Positions 8,865 to 17,289 of a stretch of DNA of 64,000 bases are shown here, piece by piece. The position numbers and the translations under genes are program-made. Numbering within the stretch: the first letter of the stretch is position 1; each line of letters opens with the position of its first letter. Under the pieces are notes generated by a model. That model had not been told where the DNA came from. It did not search any database and saw only the letters and a program-made list of their open reading frames with translations. This DNA comes from JAEWSN01 sp942493335 (lineage in GTDB: Bacteria > Bacillota > Clostridia > DSM-8532), in NCBI GenBank assembly GCA_942493335.1, contig OW818693.1, positions 806,001 through 870,000 on the forward strand. Reading direction: 5' to 3'.

Positions 8865-8928
8865 ATGATGTCGGAGCAACGGTCGTCTTCCCATTCAGGA
8901 AGCCAAACCGCTCCATTTCCGACATCAT
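8865..8928. repeat. Long inverted repeat in the CD3324-dac intergenic stretch
   Basis: ATGATGTCGGA (8865-8875) is perfectly repeated in inverse at 8918-8928, and an inner GGAG/CGGT arm pairs with ACCGCTCC. The element would fold as an extended hairpin on either strand and is followed by TTTT on the plus strand. It sits 240 bases upstream of the CD3324-type gene. The rest of 8625-9276 holds only the dac promoter region and a short dyad. Confidence 0.55.
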
Positions 8929-9050
8929 TTTCATGATAGGATTGTGAAAGAGGCTTGTCAAGCCGATTTCCGCTAATGTGCCGTGACTGTTTTCCTATAA
9001 TCGAACAGGCACGCTTCCAGCGAAGACCCCACCGAAGGCGGACCTATCCT

Positions 9051-9072
9051 CACGCTGAACGTTCACGGCGTG
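9051..9072. promoter_or_regulatory. Short palindromic dyad upstream of the dac promoter
   Basis: The perfect palindrome TGAACGTTCA (9056-9065) lies within a wider CACGC/GCGTG dyad. It is just upstream of the predicted dac promoter and could be an operator; no known consensus was matched. Confidence 0.35.
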
Positions 9073-9073
9073 T

Positions 9074-9102
9074 TTCCACAACCCTGAATCTTGTGGTATG
9101 AT
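9074..9102 (+). promoter_or_regulatory. Predicted promoter of the dac gene
   Basis: A TATGAT box (9097-9102) is preceded directly by TGG, an extended -10, with a weak TTCCAC -35 box 17 nt upstream. The start codon is 175 nt downstream. A second TATAAT (8996-9001) lies further upstream without a good -35. Confidence 0.45.
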
Positions 9103-9276
9103 GATTCCTGTCACAGGGTTTCACCGGAATACACCACGCTGAAATGTCTTGTTTCTGGCTGAGTGACGTCCGGATGTCCCGACTTCACAAAAGATACCCG
9201 CCACCGGGGCCTGCCGGAAGGCGGAACCTGCGGGGATGATGGCAGCGACCATCATTCCGACGCCATCGGAGAGAGA

Positions 9277-10680
9277 ATGACAAACACTTGTGCACGCCGC
9301 TGCAAAACGGCGTTTTCGATTTTTTCCATGTTTCTGTTCCTGATGGGCGGCATCGCGCACGCTTCGGCTGCTGCGCTTCCTGCCATGCCGAAAGGGCCGG
9401 AACTGGCCGCCGCATCCTGGTTTCTGCTGGATCCGGTGACAGGTCTGGAACTGGCTTCCCGGGATCCGGATGTGACACGTTCTCCTGCGAGTACGACGAA
9501 AATCATGACTGCCCTCGTCGCGCTGGAACATGCCGGCGTCGAGACGGAGATGACCGCCAGTGCGGACGCCATCAATGCGGTCGGCGGCGATTATGTCCGC
9601 GCGGGAATTCTGGCCGGTGAAACGCTTTCACTGGAAAGCCTCCTGGAAATGATGCTTGTGACCTCGGCGAACGAAGCCGGCTATGTCATTGCGGAAAACA
9701 TATCCCCGGACCATACCATCGCGGGATTCACTGCGATGATGAACGCAAAGGCGCTGGAACTGGGCATTCCCGCAGACAAGTCCCATTTCTCGAATCCATG
9801 CGGCATCGAGGATGCAACCCACTTCAGCACGGCGCGCGCGCTCGCTTTGATCACCCGGGAAGCCATGAAGCATGAAGATTTTCGCAGAATCATCAAAATG
9901 ACTTCCATCACGGCTCCCGACACAAATCTGCGCAAGAGTGCCGATTGGAAAATCAGTCACCTGCTTCCCACGAACGAACTGATCGCGAATCCCGGCACAT
10001 ACGGTTCCAAGTACTTCACAGCCATCGGTGTCAAGACGGGATATACCGTTCTGGCCGGACGCTGTCTTGTTTCAGCCGGCACAAACCCGGATGGGCTGGA
10101 ACTGATCGGCGTCGTCCTCGGCGCAAACAAGCCGGAGGACAGTTTCACCGAATCCCGCCGGCTGCTCGACTTCGGGTTCAACAACTATGCACGTGCGGAT
10201 TTGAAGTTATCCGGCGAATACTACGGCCGATATGAGGTCGTGGATGCCGCGGAGAATGAAAAAGTGACCATCAACACATTGGGCAGCGTTTCCTGGCTGA
10301 TGCCGGTGGATCCGGCCCTGGCGGCCGGGATCACTTCCGAAGCGGCCATCCTTCCACCGACGTTTCAAGCGCCCATCACCAAAGGACAGGTGCTTGGCGA
10401 GTTGCAGGTCGCCGTCAACAGCACGACCATCGGCTCCGTCAAACTGGTGGCGGAAAACGCTGTGATCAAGAGCACCTGGGCCGATGTCCGGGACAGATAT
10501 CTGGCATTTCTGGGCAATCCGCTTTTACTTGCCGGACTGAAGCTGCTCGGAGGGATCATCCTTTTGTTCATTGTCCTCCGCATTGTTCTCCGCGCCGTCA
10601 GCAGAAGCAGAAACCGCCACAAGTATACGCGTGTCCGCAGAAACAACCACCGAATCGACTATTACCGAAAAAAGAAATGA
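9277..10680 (+). CDS. D-alanyl-D-alanine carboxypeptidase (DacA/DacF type)
   Basis: A 467-residue penicillin-binding protein that removes the terminal D-alanine from peptidoglycan pentapeptides outside the membrane. It has a signal peptide (residues 1-32), the catalytic SxxK as STTK at 72-75, SxN as SAN at 130-132 and KTG at 253-255, then the beta-rich PBP5-like C-terminal domain. A membrane segment near residue 415-435 is followed by a very basic tail, so the protein is probably anchored. ATG at 9277 follows GGAG by 5 nt and directly precedes the signal sequence. In sporulating relatives such enzymes act on cortex or vegetative wall. Confidence 0.93.
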   Translation: MTNTCARRCKTAFSIFSMFLFLMGGIAHASAAALPAMPKGPELAAASWFLLDPVTGLELASRDPDVTRSPASTTKIMTALVALEHAGVETEMTASADAINAVGGDYVRAGILAGETLSLESLLEMMLVTSANEAGYVIAENISPDHTIAGFTAMMNAKALELGIPADKSHFSNPCGIEDATHFSTARALALITREAMKHEDFRRIIKMTSITAPDTNLRKSADWKISHLLPTNELIANPGTYGSKYFTAIGVKTGYTVLAGRCLVSAGTNPDGLELIGVVLGANKPEDSFTESRRLLDFGFNNYARADLKLSGEYYGRYEVVDAAENEKVTINTLGSVSWLMPVDPALAAGITSEAAILPPTFQAPITKGQVLGELQVAVNSTTIGSVKLVAENAVIKSTWADVRDRYLAFLGNPLLLAGLKLLGGIILLFIVLRIVLRAVSRSRNRHKYTRVRRNNHRIDYYRKKK

Positions 10681-10696
10681 TCTGCCCGATGAATAA

Positions 10697-10730
10697 CAAA
10701 AAAGAATGGCCGAGCAGCCATTCTTTTCTG
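10697..10730. terminator. Bidirectional terminator between dac and RNase J genes
   Basis: AAGAATGGC and GCCATTCTT pair around a 6-nt loop, with A-rich and T-rich flanks on both sides. It separates two convergent genes and would work in both directions. Confidence 0.85.
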
Positions 10731-10759
10731 AAAAGTGCAGGTAATATCGTTCCGGTGTC

Positions 10760-12460
10760 CTAGTTCATCAGATCCTCATTGGCGCCACTGACTGGAACTT
10801 CCACTACGATGGGGAGAATCATTGGCTTGCGCATCGTCTTGCGGTAGAGGTGGGATCCCAGATCATCCCGCAACGCGTTTTTGATGATGGCCCATGTGCT
10901 GTTGCGCTTGTCGATGGTCCGAAGCACGGATTCCTTGGCGACCACACGGATTTCCTCCATGATCCCTTCGGACTCCTTCACATACACGAAGCCCCTGGAA
11001 AGCACCTCCGGTCCCGAAACCAACTTCTTGTTCGCATCCAGCGTAATGACGACGATGATGAGCCCGTCCTCGGACAGCAGCTTGCGGTCCTTCAGGACCA
11101 CATCGCTCATATCCCCCACACCGAGTCCGTCCACCAGAATGCTGCCGGAATGGACCGTCTGCGTGATCTTGGCCGACTTGTTCGTCAATTCGAGTGTCTT
11201 GCCGTTGCTCATGAGGAATATGTTCTCTTCCGCCATGCCGGTCTTGATGGCCAGATCCATATGCTGCTTCAAATGGCGATACTCGCCATGCACAGGCATG
11301 AAGAACTTCGGTTTCGTGAGTGTCAGGATCATCTTCAGTTCTTCCTGGCGTGCATGTCCGGAGACATGGATTTCCGCAAGGGCGTCGTACAGCACATTCG
11401 CACCCTTCTTGTAGAGTTCGTTGATGACACGGTAGACAAATTTCTCATTGCCGGGAATCGCGCTCGCAGAGATGATGACCAGATCACCGGGCATCAGTTC
11501 CACCTGGCGGTGGCTTCCTTGCGCAATACGGCTCAGGGCGGACATGGGTTCTCCCTGGCTTCCCGTCGTGATGATGACCACCTGCTCAGGTGGCAGCCGC
11601 TTCACCCGGTCCAGATCGATGAGGATCTCTTCCGGAATATTCAAATACCCGAGTTTCAGAGCGGTCTTGGTGACATTGATCATGCTGCGTCCGCAAATGG
11701 CTACGCGCCGGTTGTATTTCAATGCGGAATTGAACACCTGCTGCAGCCGATGGATGTTCGAGGCGAAAGAAGCCACGAGAATGCGCCCCTTTGCGTCCTT
11801 GAAGACGTTGTCAAAGGTTTCTCCGACTTTTCGTTCCGAGATGGTGTACCCGGGGCGCTCCACATTGGTACTGTCCGACATCAGGAGCAGGATGCCCTTG
11901 CGGCCAAGTTCCGCGATGCGCTGGAAATCAATGGGTTCCCCTTCGATGGGGGTATAGTCGATTTTGAAGTCGGCTGTATGGAATACCACGCCGACAGGCG
12001 TTTCGATGGCCAGCATGACGGTATCCGCAATGCTGTGGGTGGAACGGATGAACTCCACGCGGAAGACACCCAGCTGGATGGTCTGTCCAGCCTTGACGGG
12101 GATCAGCTCCGTCGTATCGAGCAATTCATGCTCCAGCAGCTTGTTCTCGATGAGGCCCAAGGTAAGGTCCGTTCCATAGACTGGAGTGCGGATTTTCCGC
12201 AGGACATAGGGCAGCGCGCCGATATGGTCTTCATGTCCGTGTGTGACAACAATCCCCTTGAGCTTTTCCACGTTTTTTTCCAGATAGGTTACATCCGGGA
12301 TGACCAGATCGATCCCGAGCATTTCATCTTCCGGGAAAGCAAGTCCGCAGTCCACCACGATCATGCTGTCCCCATACTCGAAAACGGTCATGTTCTTTCC
12401 TATTTCCTCCAGTCCCCCCAACGGGATGACCTTTAGTTTGTTCTTGTTCGGTTTTGCCAT
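10760..12460 (-). CDS. rnj: Ribonuclease J
   Basis: A 566-residue metallo-beta-lactamase/beta-CASP ribonuclease with endonuclease and 5'-3' exonuclease activity in mRNA decay and rRNA maturation. The zinc site THGHEDH spans about residues 73-79 (His74, His76, Asp78, His79). It is followed by the beta-CASP region with TTGSQGEPMSAL and a later SGHARQEEL, and by the C-terminal domain. ATG at 12460 follows GGAGGA by 4-5 nt. Only one paralogue is in the window, so J1 or J2 cannot be assigned. It converges on the dac gene through a shared terminator. Confidence 0.95.
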   Translation of the reverse strand: MAKPNKNKLKVIPLGGLEEIGKNMTVFEYGDSMIVVDCGLAFPEDEMLGIDLVIPDVTYLEKNVEKLKGIVVTHGHEDHIGALPYVLRKIRTPVYGTDLTLGLIENKLLEHELLDTTELIPVKAGQTIQLGVFRVEFIRSTHSIADTVMLAIETPVGVVFHTADFKIDYTPIEGEPIDFQRIAELGRKGILLLMSDSTNVERPGYTISERKVGETFDNVFKDAKGRILVASFASNIHRLQQVFNSALKYNRRVAICGRSMINVTKTALKLGYLNIPEEILIDLDRVKRLPPEQVVIITTGSQGEPMSALSRIAQGSHRQVELMPGDLVIISASAIPGNEKFVYRVINELYKKGANVLYDALAEIHVSGHARQEELKMILTLTKPKFFMPVHGEYRHLKQHMDLAIKTGMAEENIFLMSNGKTLELTNKSAKITQTVHSGSILVDGLGVGDMSDVVLKDRKLLSEDGLIIVVITLDANKKLVSGPEVLSRGFVYVKESEGIMEEIRVVAKESVLRTIDKRNSTWAIIKNALRDDLGSHLYRKTMRKPMILPIVVEVPVSGANEDLMN

Positions 12461-12553
12461 TCTTTCCTCCAATTACGTTCGTTTGATGATTCTTTCCATT
12501 TATTGTTTCAACCGCATAACATCACAAAAGAGGCGCCTCGTTATGGTGAGGCG

Positions 12554-13753
12554 TCACTGGGAATCAGCATTTCCATTCCGCACATCCGTCAGCGCTTCTT
12601 CGTAGACCCCGACTGTGCGTTGGGCGATGCGATCCCACCGGTACCGTTCGTCAACCAGACGAAACGCATTTCCTGTGATCTGCCGGCGAAGATCCTCGTT
12701 CTCCAGCAACTCCAGGATTTCCTGGGCAAGCATGTCGGCGTTTCCCGTACTGAACTTCATTCCATTCTCACGGTTCGTGACAATTTCATTCAGTCCGCCG
12801 GCGTCCGAAACAACGACAGGAATCCCTGCAACCATGCCTTCCAGCGCAACAATGCCGAAAGGTTCATACAGGCTCGGGAAAACAGCCATATCCACGATGC
12901 GGAACATCCGCAGCAAATCCTCGTCACTCAGGAAACCGGGGAAATCGACCCGATGGGCAACGCCCATGTTCCAGGCCCGTTGGCGCAGTGCGTCGAGTTC
13001 CTGACCCCGTCCGGCAATGACGAATTTCACATCCGTCCTGCGTGCAAGCACGCGTGGAATCGCTTCCATCAGCACATGAACGCCTTTTTCATAGGTCAGG
13101 CGACCAATGAAAAACACAATATGTTCGCCATCGGCTGCATGGGTCCGCCGCAGTTCCATGTCCACGGGAACGTTTGTGAATTTGTTCAAATCCACACCAT
13201 TCGGGATGACATGCAAACGGGCTGCGTCCGGATGGAACAGGCGGCCAACCTCTTCCTGCATGTAAAGGCTGTTGACGATGACCTTGCGGGACAATTCCGT
13301 CAACTTTTGCTCGACGCTGCTGATGTAGCTCTGGACATCATTGTGAATACCGCCGTTCCGGCCGTATTCCGTAGCATGGATGGTGGTGACGCCTGCCATC
13401 CATGGATACAAACCCAACAATGTCCGTCCCGCGAAAGTCACCAGCCAGTCATGCATGTGCACGATATCAAACCGTTGACCGGATTGAATCAGGCGAACGC
13501 CTGCCGCAACCATCTCCATGTTCATCTGCATCACACTGTCGATGAACGTGATGGGCCGGACAAACCAAGCGGGTACACGATAGACGGTTACAGGCCCATC
13601 GGCTTCGTAGGGCTCCAGGTTTTCATCCGTCATGGTGATGACCGAGACGACATGGCCCGCAGCGCCAAGTTCCTGGGCCAGATGGTATACAACCCGGGAA
13701 ATTCCGCCGACGATCCGGGGAGGATACTCCCAGGACAACATCAGGATCCGCAT
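12554..13753 (-). CDS. GT4 family glycosyltransferase, glycogen-synthase-like
   Basis: A 399-residue GT-B fold glycosyltransferase. The N-terminus MRILMLSWEYPPRIVGGIS resembles starch/glycogen synthase N-domains, with the glycine loop VGGIS contacting the sugar nucleotide. The C-domain holds FIGRLTYEKGVHVL near residue 215 and the nucleotide-binding EPFGIVALEGMVAG near residue 295. ATG at 13753 follows AAGGAG by 5 nt. It could build glycogen-like glucan or cell-wall polymer; GT4 family members vary too much for a firm substrate call. A glucan phosphorylase gene is at the far end of the window. Confidence 0.85.
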   Translation of the reverse strand: MRILMLSWEYPPRIVGGISRVVYHLAQELGAAGHVVSVITMTDENLEPYEADGPVTVYRVPAWFVRPITFIDSVMQMNMEMVAAGVRLIQSGQRFDIVHMHDWLVTFAGRTLLGLYPWMAGVTTIHATEYGRNGGIHNDVQSYISSVEQKLTELSRKVIVNSLYMQEEVGRLFHPDAARLHVIPNGVDLNKFTNVPVDMELRRTHAADGEHIVFFIGRLTYEKGVHVLMEAIPRVLARRTDVKFVIAGRGQELDALRQRAWNMGVAHRVDFPGFLSDEDLLRMFRIVDMAVFPSLYEPFGIVALEGMVAGIPVVVSDAGGLNEIVTNRENGMKFSTGNADMLAQEILELLENEDLRRQITGNAFRLVDERYRWDRIAQRTVGVYEEALTDVRNGNADSQ

Positions 13754-13850
13754 GCCGACTCCTTCGTTCCGGTACCGCAACCGGAGGTCATGCTGTATAA
13801 TCATTATATACCATGAAGCTCCCGCCCGTATCATTTTTTTCGGAGTGTGC

Positions 13851-15215
13851 ATGAATCCTGCATTTTCACCCCCGGAGGCCGTGCTTTACGTCATGAGCCG
13901 CCTTTTCGGGCATGGCCATGACGCATGGCTTGTGGGCGGGTGCGTCCGCGATCTGCTGCTGCAAAGAACGCCCGCGGATTGGGACGTCTGCACTTCAGCG
14001 CATCCGGATGCGGTGCTGTCCCTCTTTCCCGGCAGTCTGGACACAGGCGCGCGGCACGGCACCATCACCGCCTTGATCTCTTGTGGGAGCAGCCCGGCGC
14101 ACAGGCTTCCGGTTGAAATCACCACCTGGCGTTCCGAATCCGGATATACCGATCACCGCCACCCGGATGTGGTGCGCTTTTCCGATTCCCTTGATACCGA
14201 TCTCTCCCGAAGGGATTTCACGATCAACGCCATGGCCTGGCACCCTGAAAAGGGGCTTGTGGACCTGTTCGGTGGTCGCGAGGATCTGCAGCGCGGGCTT
14301 GTCCGCTGCGTGGGAGATCCCCTTGCGCGGTTCCGGGAGGATGCGCTCCGCATGCTGCGTGCCATCCGATTCTGCAGCCAGCTTGGATTCCAGCTTGATC
14401 GGGACGCCATGCTGGCAATCCGTCATCATCGGGACGCCATCAGCCATGTGAGTCGGGAACGGATCCAGTACGAACTGAACAGAACCCTGACAGGCATCTG
14501 CCCGTCAAGTGCCTCCCTTTGGTGGGAAACGGGCCTGCATTCCTTTCTCTTTTCTCCCGCCGGCTTGCCTGACCCTGCGGATCCCGGCCCTTTGCTCGCT
14601 TCACTGGACAAACGGGATGACCTGAGAATTTCAGACTTCCCCTCCCCGGTGCGCAGTTGGGATGACGGCCTGCTGTCTTGGACGATATTCTGGATCGCCA
14701 CCGGTCTTGGCACCCGGGATGAAGCACTTGAGGTATGGATGCGGGCAAATCGCTTCCCGAAACATAGGGCTCTTGGCATCCGCAAACTCCTTCGCCTGCA
14801 TGGGGAGCATCTGCCCCGAACGCCACGCAATCTGCGGTATGCCTCTTTATCGGAAGGCACTGACTGGATGGAATGTTCCCTTCTTCTCGATGCCCTCCTG
14901 TCCGATCCCACCGCTGCGCCAATGGAGCTTCCGGCTCCAGTAAAGCCCGTGTTGGACGGAAACATGCTCAAGACACTCCTGGACGGCCAGGGCGCACCCA
15001 ATGGCCGCGATTTCGGCGCTTTGCTGTCCTGCCTCGGCATGGCGGTCTGCGAACGTCCGGACCTCAATCAAGCGGAGTGCCTCGCACAACTGGTCCACAT
15101 CATGTTGTCCGCCTTCCCGCCTGTAAATCCGGCCGGTTTCCCTTCCAATCCGCCGTTAACCCTGAAGGCTGCAAACAAGGAGTCATACGACAAGACATTG
15201 CAAAAAAGTTTGTGA
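13851..15215 (+). CDS. cca: CCA tRNA nucleotidyltransferase
   Basis: A 454-residue class II nucleotidyltransferase that adds or repairs the 3' CCA end of tRNA. Head and neck motifs are clear: GGCVRDLLL near residue 25 and DWDVCT with the two catalytic aspartates near 42-44, then LSRRDFTINAMAW and the RFREDALRMLRAIRF helix with REDALR. No HD phosphohydrolase domain follows. ATG at 13851 has GGAG 5 nt upstream; a longer in-frame extension lies in the divergent gene's promoter. It is divergent from the GT4 gene and ends at a strong terminator. Confidence 0.94.
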   Translation: MNPAFSPPEAVLYVMSRLFGHGHDAWLVGGCVRDLLLQRTPADWDVCTSAHPDAVLSLFPGSLDTGARHGTITALISCGSSPAHRLPVEITTWRSESGYTDHRHPDVVRFSDSLDTDLSRRDFTINAMAWHPEKGLVDLFGGREDLQRGLVRCVGDPLARFREDALRMLRAIRFCSQLGFQLDRDAMLAIRHHRDAISHVSRERIQYELNRTLTGICPSSASLWWETGLHSFLFSPAGLPDPADPGPLLASLDKRDDLRISDFPSPVRSWDDGLLSWTIFWIATGLGTRDEALEVWMRANRFPKHRALGIRKLLRLHGEHLPRTPRNLRYASLSEGTDWMECSLLLDALLSDPTAAPMELPAPVKPVLDGNMLKTLLDGQGAPNGRDFGALLSCLGMAVCERPDLNQAECLAQLVHIMLSAFPPVNPAGFPSNPPLTLKAANKESYDKTLQKSL

Positions 15216-15251
15216 TTGTGTCCATCACGCTGGCGATCATGTTGATCAAAC

Positions 15252-15300
15252 AAGCCGCTACCCTTCAACAAATTGGTGAAGGGTAGCGGCTTATTTCCCG
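15252..15300. terminator. Strong terminator after cca
   Basis: A perfect 16-bp stem (15252-15267 with 15277-15292) around a 9-nt loop is followed by TTATTT. It can also end transcription of the convergent sugar transporter operon on the minus strand. Confidence 0.85.
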
Positions 15301-15414
15301 ATTTGATGCCTGAAATGAAACCGACGAGGATAGCATTGGGTTTGTAACAACAGACGAATAGCAGCCGCTTGGGAATACCGACGTTACCGGTAAATCCCAA
15401 CTATTGGACAGGTC

Positions 15415-16299
15415 TCAGCCCTTCACACTGCCCATGACAATGCCGGTGACGAAATATTTCTGAAGGAACGGGTAGACCATGAGAATGGGAACGGCACCCA
15501 TGAACACCTGGGACGCTTTGACGGTTCGGTCCGACAGCAAGGCCAGATTCTTGAATTCCTGCATGCTCACGGCAGTGGTGTCCCTCTGCACGATAACGGT
15601 CTGCAGATAACTCTGCAATGGGTAATTGGCCGGACTGTTCATATACAGCAGTCCGTCGAACCAGGAGTTCCAATGGGCCACCAAAACAAACAAGGTCAGC
15701 GTTGCCAAAGCAGGTGTGGAGGTCGGCACGTATATCTTCCATAGAATCGTCCAATGGGAAGCGCCGTCCACATGAGCCGCCTCTTCCAGTTCAATCGGCA
15801 GCTGACGAAAGAAGTTGATGAGCAGGATCAGGTTGAAAACCGGAACGGCTCCCGGAAGAACCAGTGCCCAGATGCTGTCCATGATGCCGACTTTGTTGAT
15901 GACCATGAACGTGGGGATCATACCGCCGGATACGAGCATCGTGATGACGAAAAACCAGCTGTATGCCGTACGGAAACGGAACTTCCGGTTGTCTTTCGAA
16001 AGCGGATAAGCTGCCAGGACCGTGAGCAGCATATTGAGGACCCCGCCTAATGCAATCCGCTTGATGGAGACAAACATGGATGTAAGAAACTGCGGTCGAC
16101 CCAAGGCATATTCATAGGAAGCGACATTGAACTGAACCGGCCAAAGCTTCACATAACCGCCCTGTGCAGCTGCACTCGAGCTGAAAGACACTGCCAGAAC
16201 ATTGATCATGGGAAGCAGGCAGGTCAAGGCCAGCAAGGCCAGAATCACTGCATTTGCCGCCAGAAAAACCTTTCGGCTGATGGATTCCTGAAAATGCAT
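15415..16299 (-). CDS. Carbohydrate ABC transporter permease, LplC type
   Basis: A 294-residue inner-membrane permease of the CUT1 sugar ABC family with six membrane segments and the EAA loop ELEEAAHVDGASHW near residue 180. It is the second permease of a two-permease sugar importer. ATG at 16299 follows GGAGGGG by 6 nt; an alternative TTG at 16317 overlaps the upstream stop but has no family support. It ends the operon binding protein-LplB-LplC. No ATPase is encoded here, as is common where a shared MsmX-type ATPase is used. Confidence 0.9.
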   Translation of the reverse strand: MHFQESISRKVFLAANAVILALLALTCLLPMINVLAVSFSSSAAAQGGYVKLWPVQFNVASYEYALGRPQFLTSMFVSIKRIALGGVLNMLLTVLAAYPLSKDNRKFRFRTAYSWFFVITMLVSGGMIPTFMVINKVGIMDSIWALVLPGAVPVFNLILLINFFRQLPIELEEAAHVDGASHWTILWKIYVPTSTPALATLTLFVLVAHWNSWFDGLLYMNSPANYPLQSYLQTVIVQRDTTAVSMQEFKNLALLSDRTVKASQVFMGAVPILMVYPFLQKYFVTGIVMGSVKG

Positions 16300-16313
16300 G
16301 TACTTCCCCTCCG

Positions 16314-17213
16314 TCAAAAGATGCGGTAGTCAGCGAATTTATACGACAACCAGTACGAAGAGGACAGAAGGACCAGCGATACGATTGACTTGAAGAAACC
16401 GGCGGCCGCGGCTACGCCATACTGCGCGTCCTGAATGCCGATTCGGTAGACAAAGGTGTCGATGATGTCGCCGCTTTCATACACGACCGGGCTGTATAGG
16501 TTGAAAATCTGGTCGAAACCCGCATTGAGGATGTTGCCAAGGTTCAAGAGCGCAAGCATGACCAGCATGTTGCGGAGTCCGGGCAGAGTAATATGCCACA
16601 AACGTCTCAGATGACCCGCTCCATCTACAACAGCGGCCTCATGAAGGGACGGATCGATTCCCGTAAGTGCGGCCAGAAACACAACGGAATTGAATCCGAA
16701 CTCTTTCCAGATATCCGAGCCCACCGCAACGATGGGAAACCATTTGTTGTCTCCGAGGAAAAAGATGGTATCGAGGCCAAAGGATTTCATGACTGTGCTG
16801 ACAATCCCGCTGGAAGGGGACAACACATCGATGAGGATGCCGCTGAGGATGACCCAGGACAGGAAGTGCGGCAGATAAATAATGGTTTGAAGGGTTCGCT
16901 TGTATCGGAGGCTTCGCAGCTCGTTCAACATGAGAGCGGCCATCAACGGGGCCACCAATCCGAAAACACCCTTCAGAAAAGCGATATATACCGTATTGAT
17001 GAATGCGGTGACCGAGCCGGGCAGGAGGAACAGATAGGAGAAATTGTCGAAGCCCACCCACGGGGAACCAAACCATCCTTTTGCCGGCTGGAAGTCCTGG
17101 AATGCCATCGTCAGCCCCATGATGGGACCGTAACTGAAAACGAGCACGATCATGACTGCAGGCAGCAGCATCAGGTGAAGGGGACGTTCATTCATAAGGC
17201 GTTTCGTACGCAA
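16314..17213 (-). CDS. Carbohydrate ABC transporter permease, LplB type
   Basis: A 299-residue CUT1 family inner-membrane permease with six hydrophobic segments and the EAA loop HEAAVVDGAGHLRRLW near residue 195, which contacts the ATPase. TTG at 17213 is preferred as start because AGGAGG lies 7 nt upstream; the first ATG in frame (17195) has no ribosome binding site. The next gene starts 14 nt after its stop. It pairs with the LplC-type permease and the preceding lipoprotein. Confidence 0.9.
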   Translation of the reverse strand: MRTKRLMNERPLHLMLLPAVMIVLVFSYGPIMGLTMAFQDFQPAKGWFGSPWVGFDNFSYLFLLPGSVTAFINTVYIAFLKGVFGLVAPLMAALMLNELRSLRYKRTLQTIIYLPHFLSWVILSGILIDVLSPSSGIVSTVMKSFGLDTIFFLGDNKWFPIVAVGSDIWKEFGFNSVVFLAALTGIDPSLHEAAVVDGAGHLRRLWHITLPGLRNMLVMLALLNLGNILNAGFDQIFNLYSPVVYESGDIIDTFVYRIGIQDAQYGVAAAAGFFKSIVSLVLLSSSYWLSYKFADYRIF

Positions 17214-17289
17214 CTCTTTTCCTCCTCGGGTAACCACACAGGATGTGGGAGTGTCTCATGGAGACACTCCCACAGTGCACGTCAAAAAG

